This document shows positions 55,218 to 64,000 of a DNA stretch of 64,000 bases, piece after piece. Under the pieces are notes generated by a model, which was not told the DNA's origin, made no database searches, and saw only the letters and a list, made by a program, of their open reading frames with translations. The DNA is taken from positions 376,001 to 440,000 of the forward strand of contig NZ_JAHSTX010000002.1 in assembly GCF_019145375.1 (NCBI RefSeq), read 5' to 3'. The stretch's first letter is position 1, and each line of letters starts with the position of its first letter. The stretch is from Pseudomonas triticicola (GTDB lineage: Bacteria > Pseudomonadota > Gammaproteobacteria > Pseudomonadales > Pseudomonadaceae). A program made the translations under genes and the position numbers.

Positions 55218-55529
55218 ATGTACGCAGTAATCGTTACCGGCGGTAAGCAATACAAGGTCGCTGAAGGTGAATACCTGAAGATCGAAAAACTGGAAATCGC
55301 TACTGGCGAATCCGTGACTTTTGATCGCGTTCTGCTGGTCGCCAACGGCGACGACGTGAACATCGGCGCACCAGTTGTTGCTGGCGCAACCGTCAAGGCT
55401 GAAGTGATCTCCCAAGGTCGTCACGATAAAGTCCGCATCATCAAGTTCCGTCGTCGTAAGCACCACATGAAGCGTATGGGCCACCGCCAGTGGTTCACCG
55501 AGATCAAAATCACCGGTATTCAGGCTTAA
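55218..55529 (+). CDS. rplU: 50S ribosomal protein L21
   Basis: A 103-residue ribosomal protein, full length: [58 protein letters not shown] and the FTEIKITGI end. It binds 23S rRNA near L20. Ribosome-binding site CGGAG is ten bases upstream. It heads the rplU-rpmA-obgE group, with its own promoter and a long leader that could carry autoregulation. Confidence 0.98.
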   Translation: MYAVIVTGGKQYKVAEGEYLKIEKLEIATGESVTFDRVLLVANGDDVNIGAPVVAGATVKAEVISQGRHDKVRIIKFRRRKHHMKRMGHRQWFTEIKITGIQA

Positions 55530-55564
55530 TTACAGCCTAATTCCTCACTAGGAGAATTGAACTC

Positions 55565-55822
55565 ATGGCACACAAAAAAGCTGGTGGTAGTACCCGTAAC
55601 GGTCGTGACTCAGAAGCCAAACGCCTTGGCGTGAAGATGTATGGCGGCCAGGTCATCAAGGCCGGCAACATCATCGTGCGTCAGCGCGGCACCCAATTCC
55701 ACGCTGGCTACGGCGTTGGCATGGGCAAGGATCACACTCTCTTCGCTAAAATCGAAGGCGTGATCAAGTTCGAAGTAAAGGGCGCCTTCGGTCGTCGTTA
55801 CGTGAGCGTAATCGCGGCTTAA
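55565..55822 (+). CDS. rpmA: 50S ribosomal protein L27
   Basis: An 85-residue ribosomal protein starting [22 protein letters not shown], the L27 signature whose N-terminus reaches the peptidyl-transferase centre. It follows rplU by 35 bases with AGGAGA upstream. A terminator-like hairpin comes after it, so obgE may be partly uncoupled. Confidence 0.98.
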   Translation: MAHKKAGGSTRNGRDSEAKRLGVKMYGGQVIKAGNIIVRQRGTQFHAGYGVGMGKDHTLFAKIEGVIKFEVKGAFGRRYVSVIAA

Positions 55823-55840
55823 TCGCGAGATCGCTGGAGA

Positions 55841-55867
55841 AGCCCTGTCTTGCGACGGGGCTTTTTC
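55841..55867 (+). terminator. Terminator or attenuator after rpmA
   Basis: AGCCCTGTC-TTGC-GACGGGGCT (one wobble pair) followed by TTTTTCGTTT, about 20 bases after the rpmA stop and 150 before obgE. Confidence 0.85.
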
Positions 55868-55976
55868 GTTTGTGGGGTGAGTCTCTTGCAAAGCTGTTTG
55901 TATGGGCTGTCGGCGTGCGATGCAGGTCGTGTCTTGGGGTCGCTGCGCTCATTTTTGCAAGAGTCTTATGTCTTGA

Positions 55977-57239
<1,263 letters not shown>

Positions 57240-57257
57240 TCCGTTGCGATAAACTTG

Positions 57258-57284
57258 AACGCCGCTCAATCGAGCGGCGTTTTA
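57258..57284 (+). terminator. obgE terminator
   Basis: AACGCCGCTC-AATC-GAGCGGCGTT with TTTT, 18 bases after the stop. Confidence 0.88.
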
Positions 57285-57376
57285 GTATCCGGAAATCGAT
57301 CGTTGGTCAGCAATTGCCACGATTAACGTTACGGGCAGAGCCAGGTCGCGCTGCCCTCAAGCTAAGGTTGAAGATG

Positions 57377-58495
57377 ATGCGGAGCAAGGTGACAGGTGCG
57401 CAGCGTTGGGTCGTGAAGATCGGCAGCGCTTTGCTGACAGCTGACGGCAAAGGGCTGGATCGCGCGGCAATGAGTGTCTGGGTCGAGCAGATGGTGGCGC
57501 TGCATGAAGCGGGCGTCGAGCTGGTGCTGGTGTCCTCCGGGGCGGTGGCAGCGGGCATGAGTCGCTTGGGCTGGACTGCGCGACCCAGTGCCATGCACGA
57601 GCTCCAGGCGGCCGCTGCAATCGGTCAGATGGGGCTGGTGCAGGCGTGGGAGTCGAGCTTCGCCGAGCATGGCCGGCACACTGCGCAGATTCTCCTGACC
57701 CACGACGACCTCTCCGACCGCAAGCGCTACCTCAACGCCCGCAGTACCTTGCGTGCGCTGGTCGAGCTGAAAGTCATTCCGGTGATCAACGAAAACGACA
57801 CCGTGGTTACCGATGAAATCCGTTTCGGCGACAACGACACGCTGGCGGCGCTGGTGGCCAATCTGGTCGAGGCCGATCTGCTGGTGATCCTTACCGATCG
57901 CGACGGCATGTTCGACGCCGATCCGCGCAACAATCCCGATGCGCAGCTGATTTATGAAGCACGCGCCGATGATCCGACGCTGGATGCGGTTGCGGGCGGT
58001 ACCGGCGGTGCGCTGGGGCGCGGCGGCATGCAGACCAAGCTGCGCGCGGCGCGCCTGGCAGCGCGTTCCGGTGCGCACACCATCATCGTCGGCGGGCGCC
58101 TTGAGCGCGTGCTTGATCGTCTCAAGGCGGGCGAGCGCATCGGCACGCTGCTATCGCCGGAGCGCGGCATGCTCGCGGCGCGCAAGCAGTGGCTGGCCGG
58201 TCATCTGCAAACCCGTGGCACTCTGGTGCTGGATGAGGGAGCGGTGTCGGCGTTGTCCAAGGGCAACAAAAGTCTGCTGCCGGTGGGGGTGAAACTGGTT
58301 CAAGGCAGTTTCCGTCGCGGTGAGATGGTCGTCTGTGTGGCGCCGGATGGTCGGGAGATCGCTCGGGGTCTGGCTAATTACAGCGCCCTGGAAGCGCAAA
58401 AAATCATCGGTCAGTCGTCGGATGCGATTGTCGGTTTGCTCGGTTACATGGCGGAGCCGGAACTGGTTCACCGTGACAACCTGATTCTGGTTTAA
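57377..58495 (+). CDS. proB: Glutamate 5-kinase
   Basis: First step of proline synthesis: phosphorylates glutamate with ATP. The 372-residue protein has an amino-acid-kinase domain (1-255; [64 protein letters not shown] and [18 protein letters not shown]) and a C-terminal PUA domain (about 275-355). The initiator may instead be the adjacent ATG at 57374, which has AAGG six bases upstream. The frame is open to 57314, but the family start is MRSKVT. Confidence 0.96.
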   Translation: MRSKVTGAQRWVVKIGSALLTADGKGLDRAAMSVWVEQMVALHEAGVELVLVSSGAVAAGMSRLGWTARPSAMHELQAAAAIGQMGLVQAWESSFAEHGRHTAQILLTHDDLSDRKRYLNARSTLRALVELKVIPVINENDTVVTDEIRFGDNDTLAALVANLVEADLLVILTDRDGMFDADPRNNPDAQLIYEARADDPTLDAVAGGTGGALGRGGMQTKLRAARLAARSGAHTIIVGGRLERVLDRLKAGERIGTLLSPERGMLAARKQWLAGHLQTRGTLVLDEGAVSALSKGNKSLLPVGVKLVQGSFRRGEMVVCVAPDGREIARGLANYSALEAQKIIGQSSDAIVGLLGYMAEPELVHRDNLILV

Positions 58496-58505
58496 GGAAA
58501 ATTCG

Positions 58506-58973
58506 ATGCGTGTAGCGAAAGGATTGTTGGGCCTGCTGATGGCCATGCCATTGCTGGCCTCGGCCGAGGAAATCGGTCAGGTGTCGACGGTGTTCAAGTT
58601 TGTCGGGCCGAATGACCGGATCGTGGTCGAGGCATTTGACGATCCGAAAGTCGAAGGCGTGACCTGCTACCTGTCACGCGCCAAGACCGGTGGAGTGAAG
58701 GGTGGTCTCGGTCTGGCAGAGGATCGTGCTGAGGCGTCGATCGCTTGTCGCCAGGTCGGGCCGATCAAATTCAAGGGGGAGCTGAAGGATGGCGACGAGG
58801 TGTTCAAGGAGCGCACTTCGCTGGTGTTCAAGACCATGCAGGTGGTGCGTTTCCTCGACAAGAAGCGCAACACGCTGGTGTACCTGGTCTACAGCGATCG
58901 TTTGATCGAGGGCAGTCCGCAGAATGCGGTCACGGCCATCCCGATCCTGCCGTGGGTGCCGGTCCAGCAATAA
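58506..58973 (+). CDS. creA: CreA-family periplasmic protein
   Basis: A 155-residue exported protein: signal peptide [20 protein letters not shown], then [47 protein letters not shown] CreA start and [26 protein letters not shown]. Two Cys (TCYLS, IACRQ) may form a disulfide. Function unknown. It starts ten bases after proB, with AAGGAA upstream, so it is probably in the same transcript. Confidence 0.93.
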   Translation: MRVAKGLLGLLMAMPLLASAEEIGQVSTVFKFVGPNDRIVVEAFDDPKVEGVTCYLSRAKTGGVKGGLGLAEDRAEASIACRQVGPIKFKGELKDGDEVFKERTSLVFKTMQVVRFLDKKRNTLVYLVYSDRLIEGSPQNAVTAIPILPWVPVQQ

Positions 58974-58990
58974 GCGCCACCAATCCGAAT

Positions 58991-59080
58991 TGTGGGGACG
59001 AGCCTGCTCGCGAAGAGGTCATGTCGGTCGATAGAAATACCAACTGGCAGATCGCATTCGCAAGCAGGCTCGCTCCCACA
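58991..59080. repeat. REP pair (family 1)
   Basis: Inverted pair with a few changes (GGGGACGAGCC; TTCGCAAGCAGG) between the convergent creA and rpsT. Confidence 0.92.
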
Positions 59081-59113
59081 TTTTTTTGCCTGTAGCTTGT
59101 TAAATCACAGGCA

Positions 59114-59143
59114 ATAAAAAACCGACCCTGAGGTCGGTTTTTT
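59114..59143. terminator. rpsT terminator
   Basis: AAAAAACCGACC-CTGA-GGTCGGTTTTTT. A and T tracts make it usable from both sides; it lies 15 bases after the rpsT stop. Confidence 0.93.
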
Positions 59144-59157
59144 AATGACTACGTCGA

Positions 59158-59430
59158 TTAAGCGGCTTCTTTCAGCGCTTTGACGTGGCCATTCAGACGG
59201 CTCTTATGACGAGCAGCCTTGTTCTTGTGGATGATGCCTTTATCGGCCATACGGTCGATAACTGGCACAGCCAGAACGTATGCAGCTTGAGCTTTTTCAG
59301 CGTCTTTTGCGTCGATGGCCTTAACTACATTCTTGATGTAGGTACGAACCATGGAACGCAGGCTGGCGTTGTGGCTGCGACGCTTCTCAGCCTGTTTTGC
59401 ACGTTTTTTGGCGGAAGGTGAGTTGGCCAC
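59158..59430 (-). CDS. rpsT: 30S ribosomal protein S20
   Basis: A 90-residue, highly basic helical ribosomal protein ([29 protein letters not shown] at the start, [23 protein letters not shown] at the end). It uses GTG at 59430, with AGGAG eight bases upstream; E. coli rpsT uses UUG, and weak starts are thought to help its autoregulation. It is divergent from murJ. Confidence 0.97.
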   Translation of the reverse strand: MANSPSAKKRAKQAEKRRSHNASLRSMVRTYIKNVVKAIDAKDAEKAQAAYVLAVPVIDRMADKGIIHKNKAARHKSRLNGHVKALKEAA

Positions 59431-59483
59431 CGTCGAGCTCCTCGAAAGACTTTTTAGGAAATAGCAAACAAAATAGGCCGCGA

Positions 59484-59512
59484 ATCATGCCGATGAAGAC
59501 TTGTCTTGTCAA
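59484..59512 (-). promoter_or_regulatory. Sigma-70 promoter of rpsT
   Basis: Reading leftward: TTGACA (59512-59507), 17 bases, CATGAT (59489-59484). It gives a leader of about 45 bases. Confidence 0.65.
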
Positions 59513-59682
59513 GGGCACTTGAATCGTTCCGCTAAGTGGTAGGTATAAAGAGGCGGGATATTTATTTCCGGCGCTTGACCTGTAAACTCGCGAGCTTTGG
59601 CTCTGTGCTGTTGCGGCGCGGAGTATCGCACAAGTAGGCGCATTGTTCGCCTGCTGTTTATCGACAGGCACAAACTCTCTCA

Positions 59683-61221
59683 ATGAATCTGCTCAAATCG
59701 TTGGCCGCCGTCAGCTCTATCACGATGCTTTCCCGGATTCTGGGTTTTGTTCGTGACACGCTGATCGCGCGGACATTCGGCGCCGGGATGGCCACGGATG
59801 CCTTCTTTATTGCGTTCAAACTGCCCAACCTGCTGCGGCGGATCTTTGCCGAAGGGGCTTTCTCCCAGGCGTTCGTGCCGATCCTGGCCGAATATAAAAG
59901 CCAGCAGGGCGAAGAGGCGACGCGCACCTTTATTGCCTATGTGTCGGGCCTGCTGACGCTGGTATTGGCGGTGGTGACGGCGCTGGGCATGATCGCCGCG
60001 CCCTGGGTGATCTGGGCCACGGCCCCCGGTTTTACCGATACCCCGGAGAAATTCCAGCTCACCTCCGACCTGTTGCGGGTGACCTTTCCTTATATATTGC
60101 TGATCTCGCTGTCGTCGCTGGCCGGCGCGATCCTCAATACCTGGAACCGCTTCTCGGTGCCGGCCTTCGTGCCGACTCTGCTCAACGTCAGCATGATCGT
60201 GTTTTCGCTGTTCCTCACGCCGTACTTCGATCCACCGGTCATGGCCCTTGGCTGGGCGGTGCTGGTCGGCGGTCTGGCGCAGTTGCTGTATCAACTGCCG
60301 CACCTGAAAAAGATCGGCATGCTCGTGCTGCCACGCCTGAACCTGCGCGACAGCGGCGTGTGGCGGGTGATGAAGCAGATGCTGCCGGCGATTCTCGGTG
60401 TTTCGGTCAGCCAGATTTCATTGATCATCAACACCATCTTCGCCTCGTTTCTGGTCGCAGGTTCGGTGTCGTGGATGTATTACGCCGACCGTTTGATGGA
60501 ATTGCCGTCGGGCGTGTTGGGTGTGGCACTGGGCACGATTCTGCTGCCGACACTGGCCAAGACCTACGCCAGCAAGGATCGCCACGAGTATTCGCGGATC
60601 CTCGATTGGGGGCTGCGCCTGTGCTTTGTGTTGGTGCTGCCGTGCGCATTGGCGCTGGGGATTCTTGCTGAACCGCTGACTGTTTCATTGTTTCAGTACG
60701 GCCAGTTCAGTGGCTTTGATGCCGAGATGACCCAGCGTGCGCTGATTGCCTATTCTGTCGGCCTGCTTGGGATTATCGTGATCAAAGTATTGGCGCCGGG
60801 CTTTTATGCGCAACAGAACATTCGCACTCCGGTGAAAATCGCAATTTTCACGCTGGTCTGCACGCAGTTGTTCAACCTGGCGTTGATCGGCCCACTGGCC
60901 CACGCCGGCCTTGCCTTGGCGATCAGTGCCGGTGCCTGCCTGAACGCCGGGCTGCTGTTCTATCAACTGCGCAAGCAGAAGATGTATCAACCGCAGCCGG
61001 GCTGGGGCAAATTCGGTTTCAAGCTGGTCGTTGCAGTGACCGTGATGTCGGCGGTGTTGCTGGCCGGCATGCATTTCATGCCCGCGTGTGATCAGGGGCA
61101 TATGCTCGAGCGCTTCCTGCGCCTGGGCGCGCTGGTGGTTGCTGGCGTGGTGGCGTATTTCGGTATGTTGCTGCTGCTGGGTTTCCGCCTGCGCGACTTC
61201 AATCGCAAGGCCTTGAGCTGA
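59683..61221 (+). CDS. murJ: Lipid II flippase MurJ (MviN)
   Basis: Essential inner-membrane flippase for peptidoglycan lipid II. The 512-residue protein has 14 predicted membrane helices and the MurJ marks [35 protein letters not shown] (SRILGFVRD), [26 protein letters not shown] and the second-half [29 protein letters not shown]. It leads the group murJ-ribF-ileS, a conserved gammaproteobacterial order. Confidence 0.97.
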   Translation: MNLLKSLAAVSSITMLSRILGFVRDTLIARTFGAGMATDAFFIAFKLPNLLRRIFAEGAFSQAFVPILAEYKSQQGEEATRTFIAYVSGLLTLVLAVVTALGMIAAPWVIWATAPGFTDTPEKFQLTSDLLRVTFPYILLISLSSLAGAILNTWNRFSVPAFVPTLLNVSMIVFSLFLTPYFDPPVMALGWAVLVGGLAQLLYQLPHLKKIGMLVLPRLNLRDSGVWRVMKQMLPAILGVSVSQISLIINTIFASFLVAGSVSWMYYADRLMELPSGVLGVALGTILLPTLAKTYASKDRHEYSRILDWGLRLCFVLVLPCALALGILAEPLTVSLFQYGQFSGFDAEMTQRALIAYSVGLLGIIVIKVLAPGFYAQQNIRTPVKIAIFTLVCTQLFNLALIGPLAHAGLALAISAGACLNAGLLFYQLRKQKMYQPQPGWGKFGFKLVVAVTVMSAVLLAGMHFMPACDQGHMLERFLRLGALVVAGVVAYFGMLLLLGFRLRDFNRKALS

Positions 61222-61350
61222 GGTTTCAGCCTTTATCGACAGGCACGGGCCGGCGGTTTTGTCGGCTCGTTCACTTTGCGTTACGGTGTTGCCTGTCGTC
61301 GGCCGTCGGGTGTGGTTATAATCGACCACTTTATGAGCAAGAAGCGCGTT

Positions 61351-62289
61351 ATGCAGCTGGTTCGAGGCCTCCACAACTTGCGCCCCCAGCATCGGGGCTG
61401 CGTCGCCACTATTGGCAACTTTGACGGTGTTCACCGTGGTCACCAGGCTATCCTGGCCCGGCTGCGTGAGCGTGCGCTCGAGTTGGGCGTACCCAGCTGC
61501 GTGGTGATTTTCGAGCCGCAGCCACGGGAGTTCTTTGCCCCCGACACCGCTCCGGCGCGTCTGGCGCGGTTGCGTGACAAGCTGCAGTTACTGGCCGCTG
61601 AAGGCGTCGACCGGGTGCTGTGCCTGGCGTTCAACCAGCGGCTGAGCAAGCTCAGCGCCAGTGAGTTCGTCGATACCATTCTGGTCGATGGCCTTGGTGT
61701 GCAGCATCTGGAGGTCGGTGATGATTTCCGTTTCGGTTGCGACCGCCTCGGCGATTTCGATTTTCTGATGCAGGCCGGGCAGGTTCACGGTTTCACCGTC
61801 GAAGCGGCGCAAACCGTCGAGCTGGACGGCATTCGCGTCAGCAGCACGCAGGTGCGCAACGCCTTGGCTGCGGCCGATTTTGCCTTGGCCGAACGCCTGC
61901 TCGGCCGTCCGTACCGCATCGCCGGTCGCGTGCTGCATGGTCAGAAACTGGCCCGGCAACTGGGCACGCCCACTGCCAACATTCAACTCAAGCGTCGTCG
62001 CGTGCCGTTTACCGGGGTGTATCTGGTGAATGTCGACATCGACGGCAAGACCTGGCCCGGCGTCGCCAATATCGGCGTGCGCCCTACGGTGCAAGGGGAT
62101 GGCAAAGCCCACCTCGAGGTCCATCTGTTAGATTTTGCCGGCGATCTGTATGACCGGCGTTTGACGGTGGTTTTCCACCAAAAGCTGCGTGAAGAGCAGC
62201 GCTTCGCCTCTCTGGAGGCATTGAAAACGGCGATCAATGCGGATGTCGCCACCGCCCGTGCACTAGCCGCACCTAGCGCCCATCGCTAA
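61351..62289 (+). CDS. ribF: Bifunctional riboflavin kinase/FAD synthetase
   Basis: Makes FMN and FAD from riboflavin. The 312-residue protein has an N-terminal FMN adenylyltransferase domain (about 1-180) with CVATIGNFDGVHRGHQAIL and RVSSTQVRNAL (ISSTxIR motif), and a C-terminal kinase domain (about 185-305) with GRVLHGQKLARQLGTPTANI (the GxxxGxPTAN motif), VNVDIDGKTWPGVANIG and RPTVQGD. The frame is open upstream, but MQLVRGL is the usual start. It ends 13 bases before ileS. Confidence 0.96.
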   Translation: MQLVRGLHNLRPQHRGCVATIGNFDGVHRGHQAILARLRERALELGVPSCVVIFEPQPREFFAPDTAPARLARLRDKLQLLAAEGVDRVLCLAFNQRLSKLSASEFVDTILVDGLGVQHLEVGDDFRFGCDRLGDFDFLMQAGQVHGFTVEAAQTVELDGIRVSSTQVRNALAAADFALAERLLGRPYRIAGRVLHGQKLARQLGTPTANIQLKRRRVPFTGVYLVNVDIDGKTWPGVANIGVRPTVQGDGKAHLEVHLLDFAGDLYDRRLTVVFHQKLREEQRFASLEALKTAINADVATARALAAPSAHR

Positions 62290-62302
62290 TGAAGAGCCTT
62301 AA

Positions 62303-64000
62303 ATGACCGACTATAAAGCCACGCTAAACCTTCCGGACACCGCCTTCCCAATGAAGGCCGGCCTGCCACAGCGCGAACCGCAGATCCTGCAGCGCTGGGA
62401 CAGTATTGGCCTGTACGGAAAGTTGCGCGAGATTGGCAAGGATCGTCCGAAGTTCGTCCTGCACGACGGCCCTCCGTACGCCAACGGCACGATCCACATC
62501 GGTCACGCACTGAACAAGATTCTCAAGGACATGATCATCCGCTCGAAAACCCTGTCGGGTTTCGACGCGCCGTACGTCCCCGGCTGGGACTGCCATGGCC
62601 TGCCGATCGAGCACAAGGTGGAAGTGACCCACGGCAAGAACCTCGGCGCGGATAAGACCCGCGAGCTATGCCGTGCCTACGCCACCGAGCAGATCGAAGG
62701 GCAGAAGTCCGAATTCATCCGTCTCGGCGTGCTCGGCGACTTCGCCAACCCGTACAAGACCATGGACTTCAAGAACGAGGCCGGTGAAATCCGCGCCCTC
62801 GCCGAAATCGTCAAGGGCGGCTTCGTCTTCAAGGGCCTCAAGCCAGTGAACTGGTGCTTCGATTGCGGTTCGGCTCTGGCTGAAGCGGAAGTCGAGTACG
62901 AGAACAAAAAGTCCTCGACCATCGACGTTGCGTTCCCGATCGCTGACGAGGCCAAACTGGCTGCCGCGTTCGGCCTGGCGTCGCTGAGCAAACCTGCTGC
63001 GATCGTGATCTGGACCACCACCCCGTGGACCATCCCGGCCAACCAGGCGCTGAACGTGCACCCGGAATTCAACTATGCCCTGGTCGATATCGGCGACAAG
63101 CTGCTGGTGCTGGCTGAAGAGCTGGTCGAAGCCTGCCTGGCGCGCTACGGCGTGGAAGGTTCGGTCATCGCCACCACCACCGGTAAAGAACTTGAGCTGA
63201 TCAACTTCCGTCACCCGTTCTACGATCGTCTGTCGCCGGTGTACCTGGCTGATTACGTCGAACTGGGCGCTGGCACCGGCGTGGTTCACTCCGCCCCGGC
63301 CTACGGCGTGGACGACTTTGTGACCTGCAAGAAATACGGCATGGTCAACGACGACATCCTCAACCCGGTACAGAGCAACGGCGTGTACGTGCCGTCGCTG
63401 GAATTCTTCGGCGGCCAGTTCATCTGGAAGGCCAACCCGGCCATCGTCGAAAAACTGACCGAAGTCGGTGCGCTGATGCACACCACCGTCATCGAACACA
63501 GCTACATGCACTGCTGGCGCCACAAGACTCCGCTGATCTATCGCGCCACCGCGCAGTGGTTCATCGGCATGGATAAAGAGCCAACCAGCGGCGACACCCT
63601 GCGCGTGCGCTCGCTCAAAGCCATCGAAGACACCAAGTTCGTTCCGGCCTGGGGCCAGGCGCGTCTGCACTCGATGATCGCCAATCGTCCGGACTGGTGC
63701 ATCTCGCGTCAGCGCAACTGGGGCGTGCCGATCCCGTTCTTCCTCAACAAGGAAAGCGGCGAGCTGCACCCGCGTACCGTCGAGCTGATGGAAGAAGTCG
63801 CCAAACGCGTTGAAGTCGAAGGTATCGAAGCCTGGTTCAAACTCGACGCTGCCGAACTGCTCGGTGATGAAGCGCCGCAGTACGACAAGATCAGCGACAC
63901 CCTCGACGTCTGGTTCGACTCGGGCACCACGCATTGGCACGTCCTGCGCGGTTCGCACCCGATGGGTCACGAGAGCGGCCCGCGTGCCGACCTGTACCTG
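62303..64000 (+). CDS. ileS: Isoleucyl-tRNA synthetase, N-terminal part
   Basis: The first 566 codons of a class I aminoacyl-tRNA synthetase; the gene runs off the right edge. Motifs are the HIGH box ([11 protein letters not shown]), [33 protein letters not shown], the editing-domain threonine-rich [21 protein letters not shown], and the [14 protein letters not shown] segment. KMSKS and the C-terminal zinc site lie outside the window. It follows ribF by 13 bases; lspA would be expected next. Confidence 0.97.
   Translation, partial: MTDYKATLNLPDTAFPMKAGLPQREPQILQRWDSIGLYGKLREIGKDRPKFVLHDGPPYANGTIHIGHALNKILKDMIIRSKTLSGFDAPYVPGWDCHGLPIEHKVEVTHGKNLGADKTRELCRAYATEQIEGQKSEFIRLGVLGDFANPYKTMDFKNEAGEIRALAEIVKGGFVFKGLKPVNWCFDCGSALAEAEVEYENKKSSTIDVAFPIADEAKLAAAFGLASLSKPAAIVIWTTTPWTIPANQALNVHPEFNYALVDIGDKLLVLAEELVEACLARYGVEGSVIATTTGKELELINFRHPFYDRLSPVYLADYVELGAGTGVVHSAPAYGVDDFVTCKKYGMVNDDILNPVQSNGVYVPSLEFFGGQFIWKANPAIVEKLTEVGALMHTTVIEHSYMHCWRHKTPLIYRATAQWFIGMDKEPTSGDTLRVRSLKAIEDTKFVPAWGQARLHSMIANRPDWCISRQRNWGVPIPFFLNKESGELHPRTVELMEEVAKRVEVEGIEAWFKLDAAELLGDEAPQYDKISDTLDVWFDSGTTHWHVLRGSHPMGHESGPRADLYL

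Noticed and set aside
62666-63970. A long open frame opposite ileS
   Set aside because: Antisense shadow of the partial ileS gene. The + strand carries the HIGH box and the editing motifs.

Overview
The window is about 64 kb of chromosome from a fluorescent Pseudomonas, most likely the P. fluorescens/P. koreensis side of the genus. It is GC-rich with dense coding, and gene order and protein sequences are those of Pseudomonas (mapZ, morA, cioAB, katB-ankB, rpsT/murJ/ribF/ileS). It carries many copies of the REP palindrome that starts TGTGGGAGCGAGCCTGCTCG, typical of this group. I see no rRNA, tRNA, CRISPR array, prophage or intact insertion sequence.

Layout. 1-1540: 5' end of a ypfJ-type metallopeptidase gene, then a DMT exporter. 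1673-7464: a quinate/shikimate catabolic cluster with an MFS transporter, the fused 3-dehydroshikimate dehydratase quiC, a TetR regulator, an AroE-like dehydrogenase and type II aroQ. A shared 15-bp motif lies before the divergent MFS/quiC pair and before aroQ. 7792-8663: an overlapping DUF4160/DUF2442 pair. 8718-14296: trmA and a purine permease in one operon, a small secreted protein, a DJ-1 paralogue without the usual cysteine, a higBA toxin-antitoxin module and an MFS exporter. 14768-17476: the cyanide-insensitive oxidase operon cioA-cioB plus a 55-residue third gene, with a perfect ANR/FNR box upstream. 17549-21106: rlmG, a LuxR solo, fpr, mscL. 21392-29072: katB-ankB, radA, mapZ, cstA with its small partner, and a COG0523 GTPase. 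29186-31976: a dicarboxylate-type symporter followed by two GntR/FCD regulators. 32218-32781: an AT-rich orphan gene. 33002-42530: glyA, the c-di-GMP enzyme morA, ettA, gdhA and a divergent Gre-family protein. 42601-53687: envelope and stress genes, including a DUF4105 protein, a Lon-like protease, lipoproteins, yqhA, fklB, an iron-regulated small protein and yjdM. 53870-64000: the housekeeping block ispB, rplU-rpmA-obgE-proB-creA, rpsT, murJ-ribF-ileS; ileS runs off the end.

How the genes fit together. The first cluster should import quinate/shikimate-type compounds and convert them through 3-dehydroquinate and 3-dehydroshikimate to protocatechuate. Several genes concern respiration and oxidative stress (cioAB, katB-ankB, fpr). 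c-di-GMP signalling is represented by a synthase/phosphodiesterase (morA) and a receptor (mapZ). The rest is translation, cell wall and isoprenoid housekeeping.

No complete unknown multi-gene defence or biosynthetic system is evident. The least explained pieces are the DUF4160/DUF2442 pair, the AT-rich orphan at 32218-32781, the divergent Gre-like protein, the Fur-box-controlled 85-residue protein, and the shared operator of the quinate cluster. Orthologue and locus names are from memory; no database search was run.
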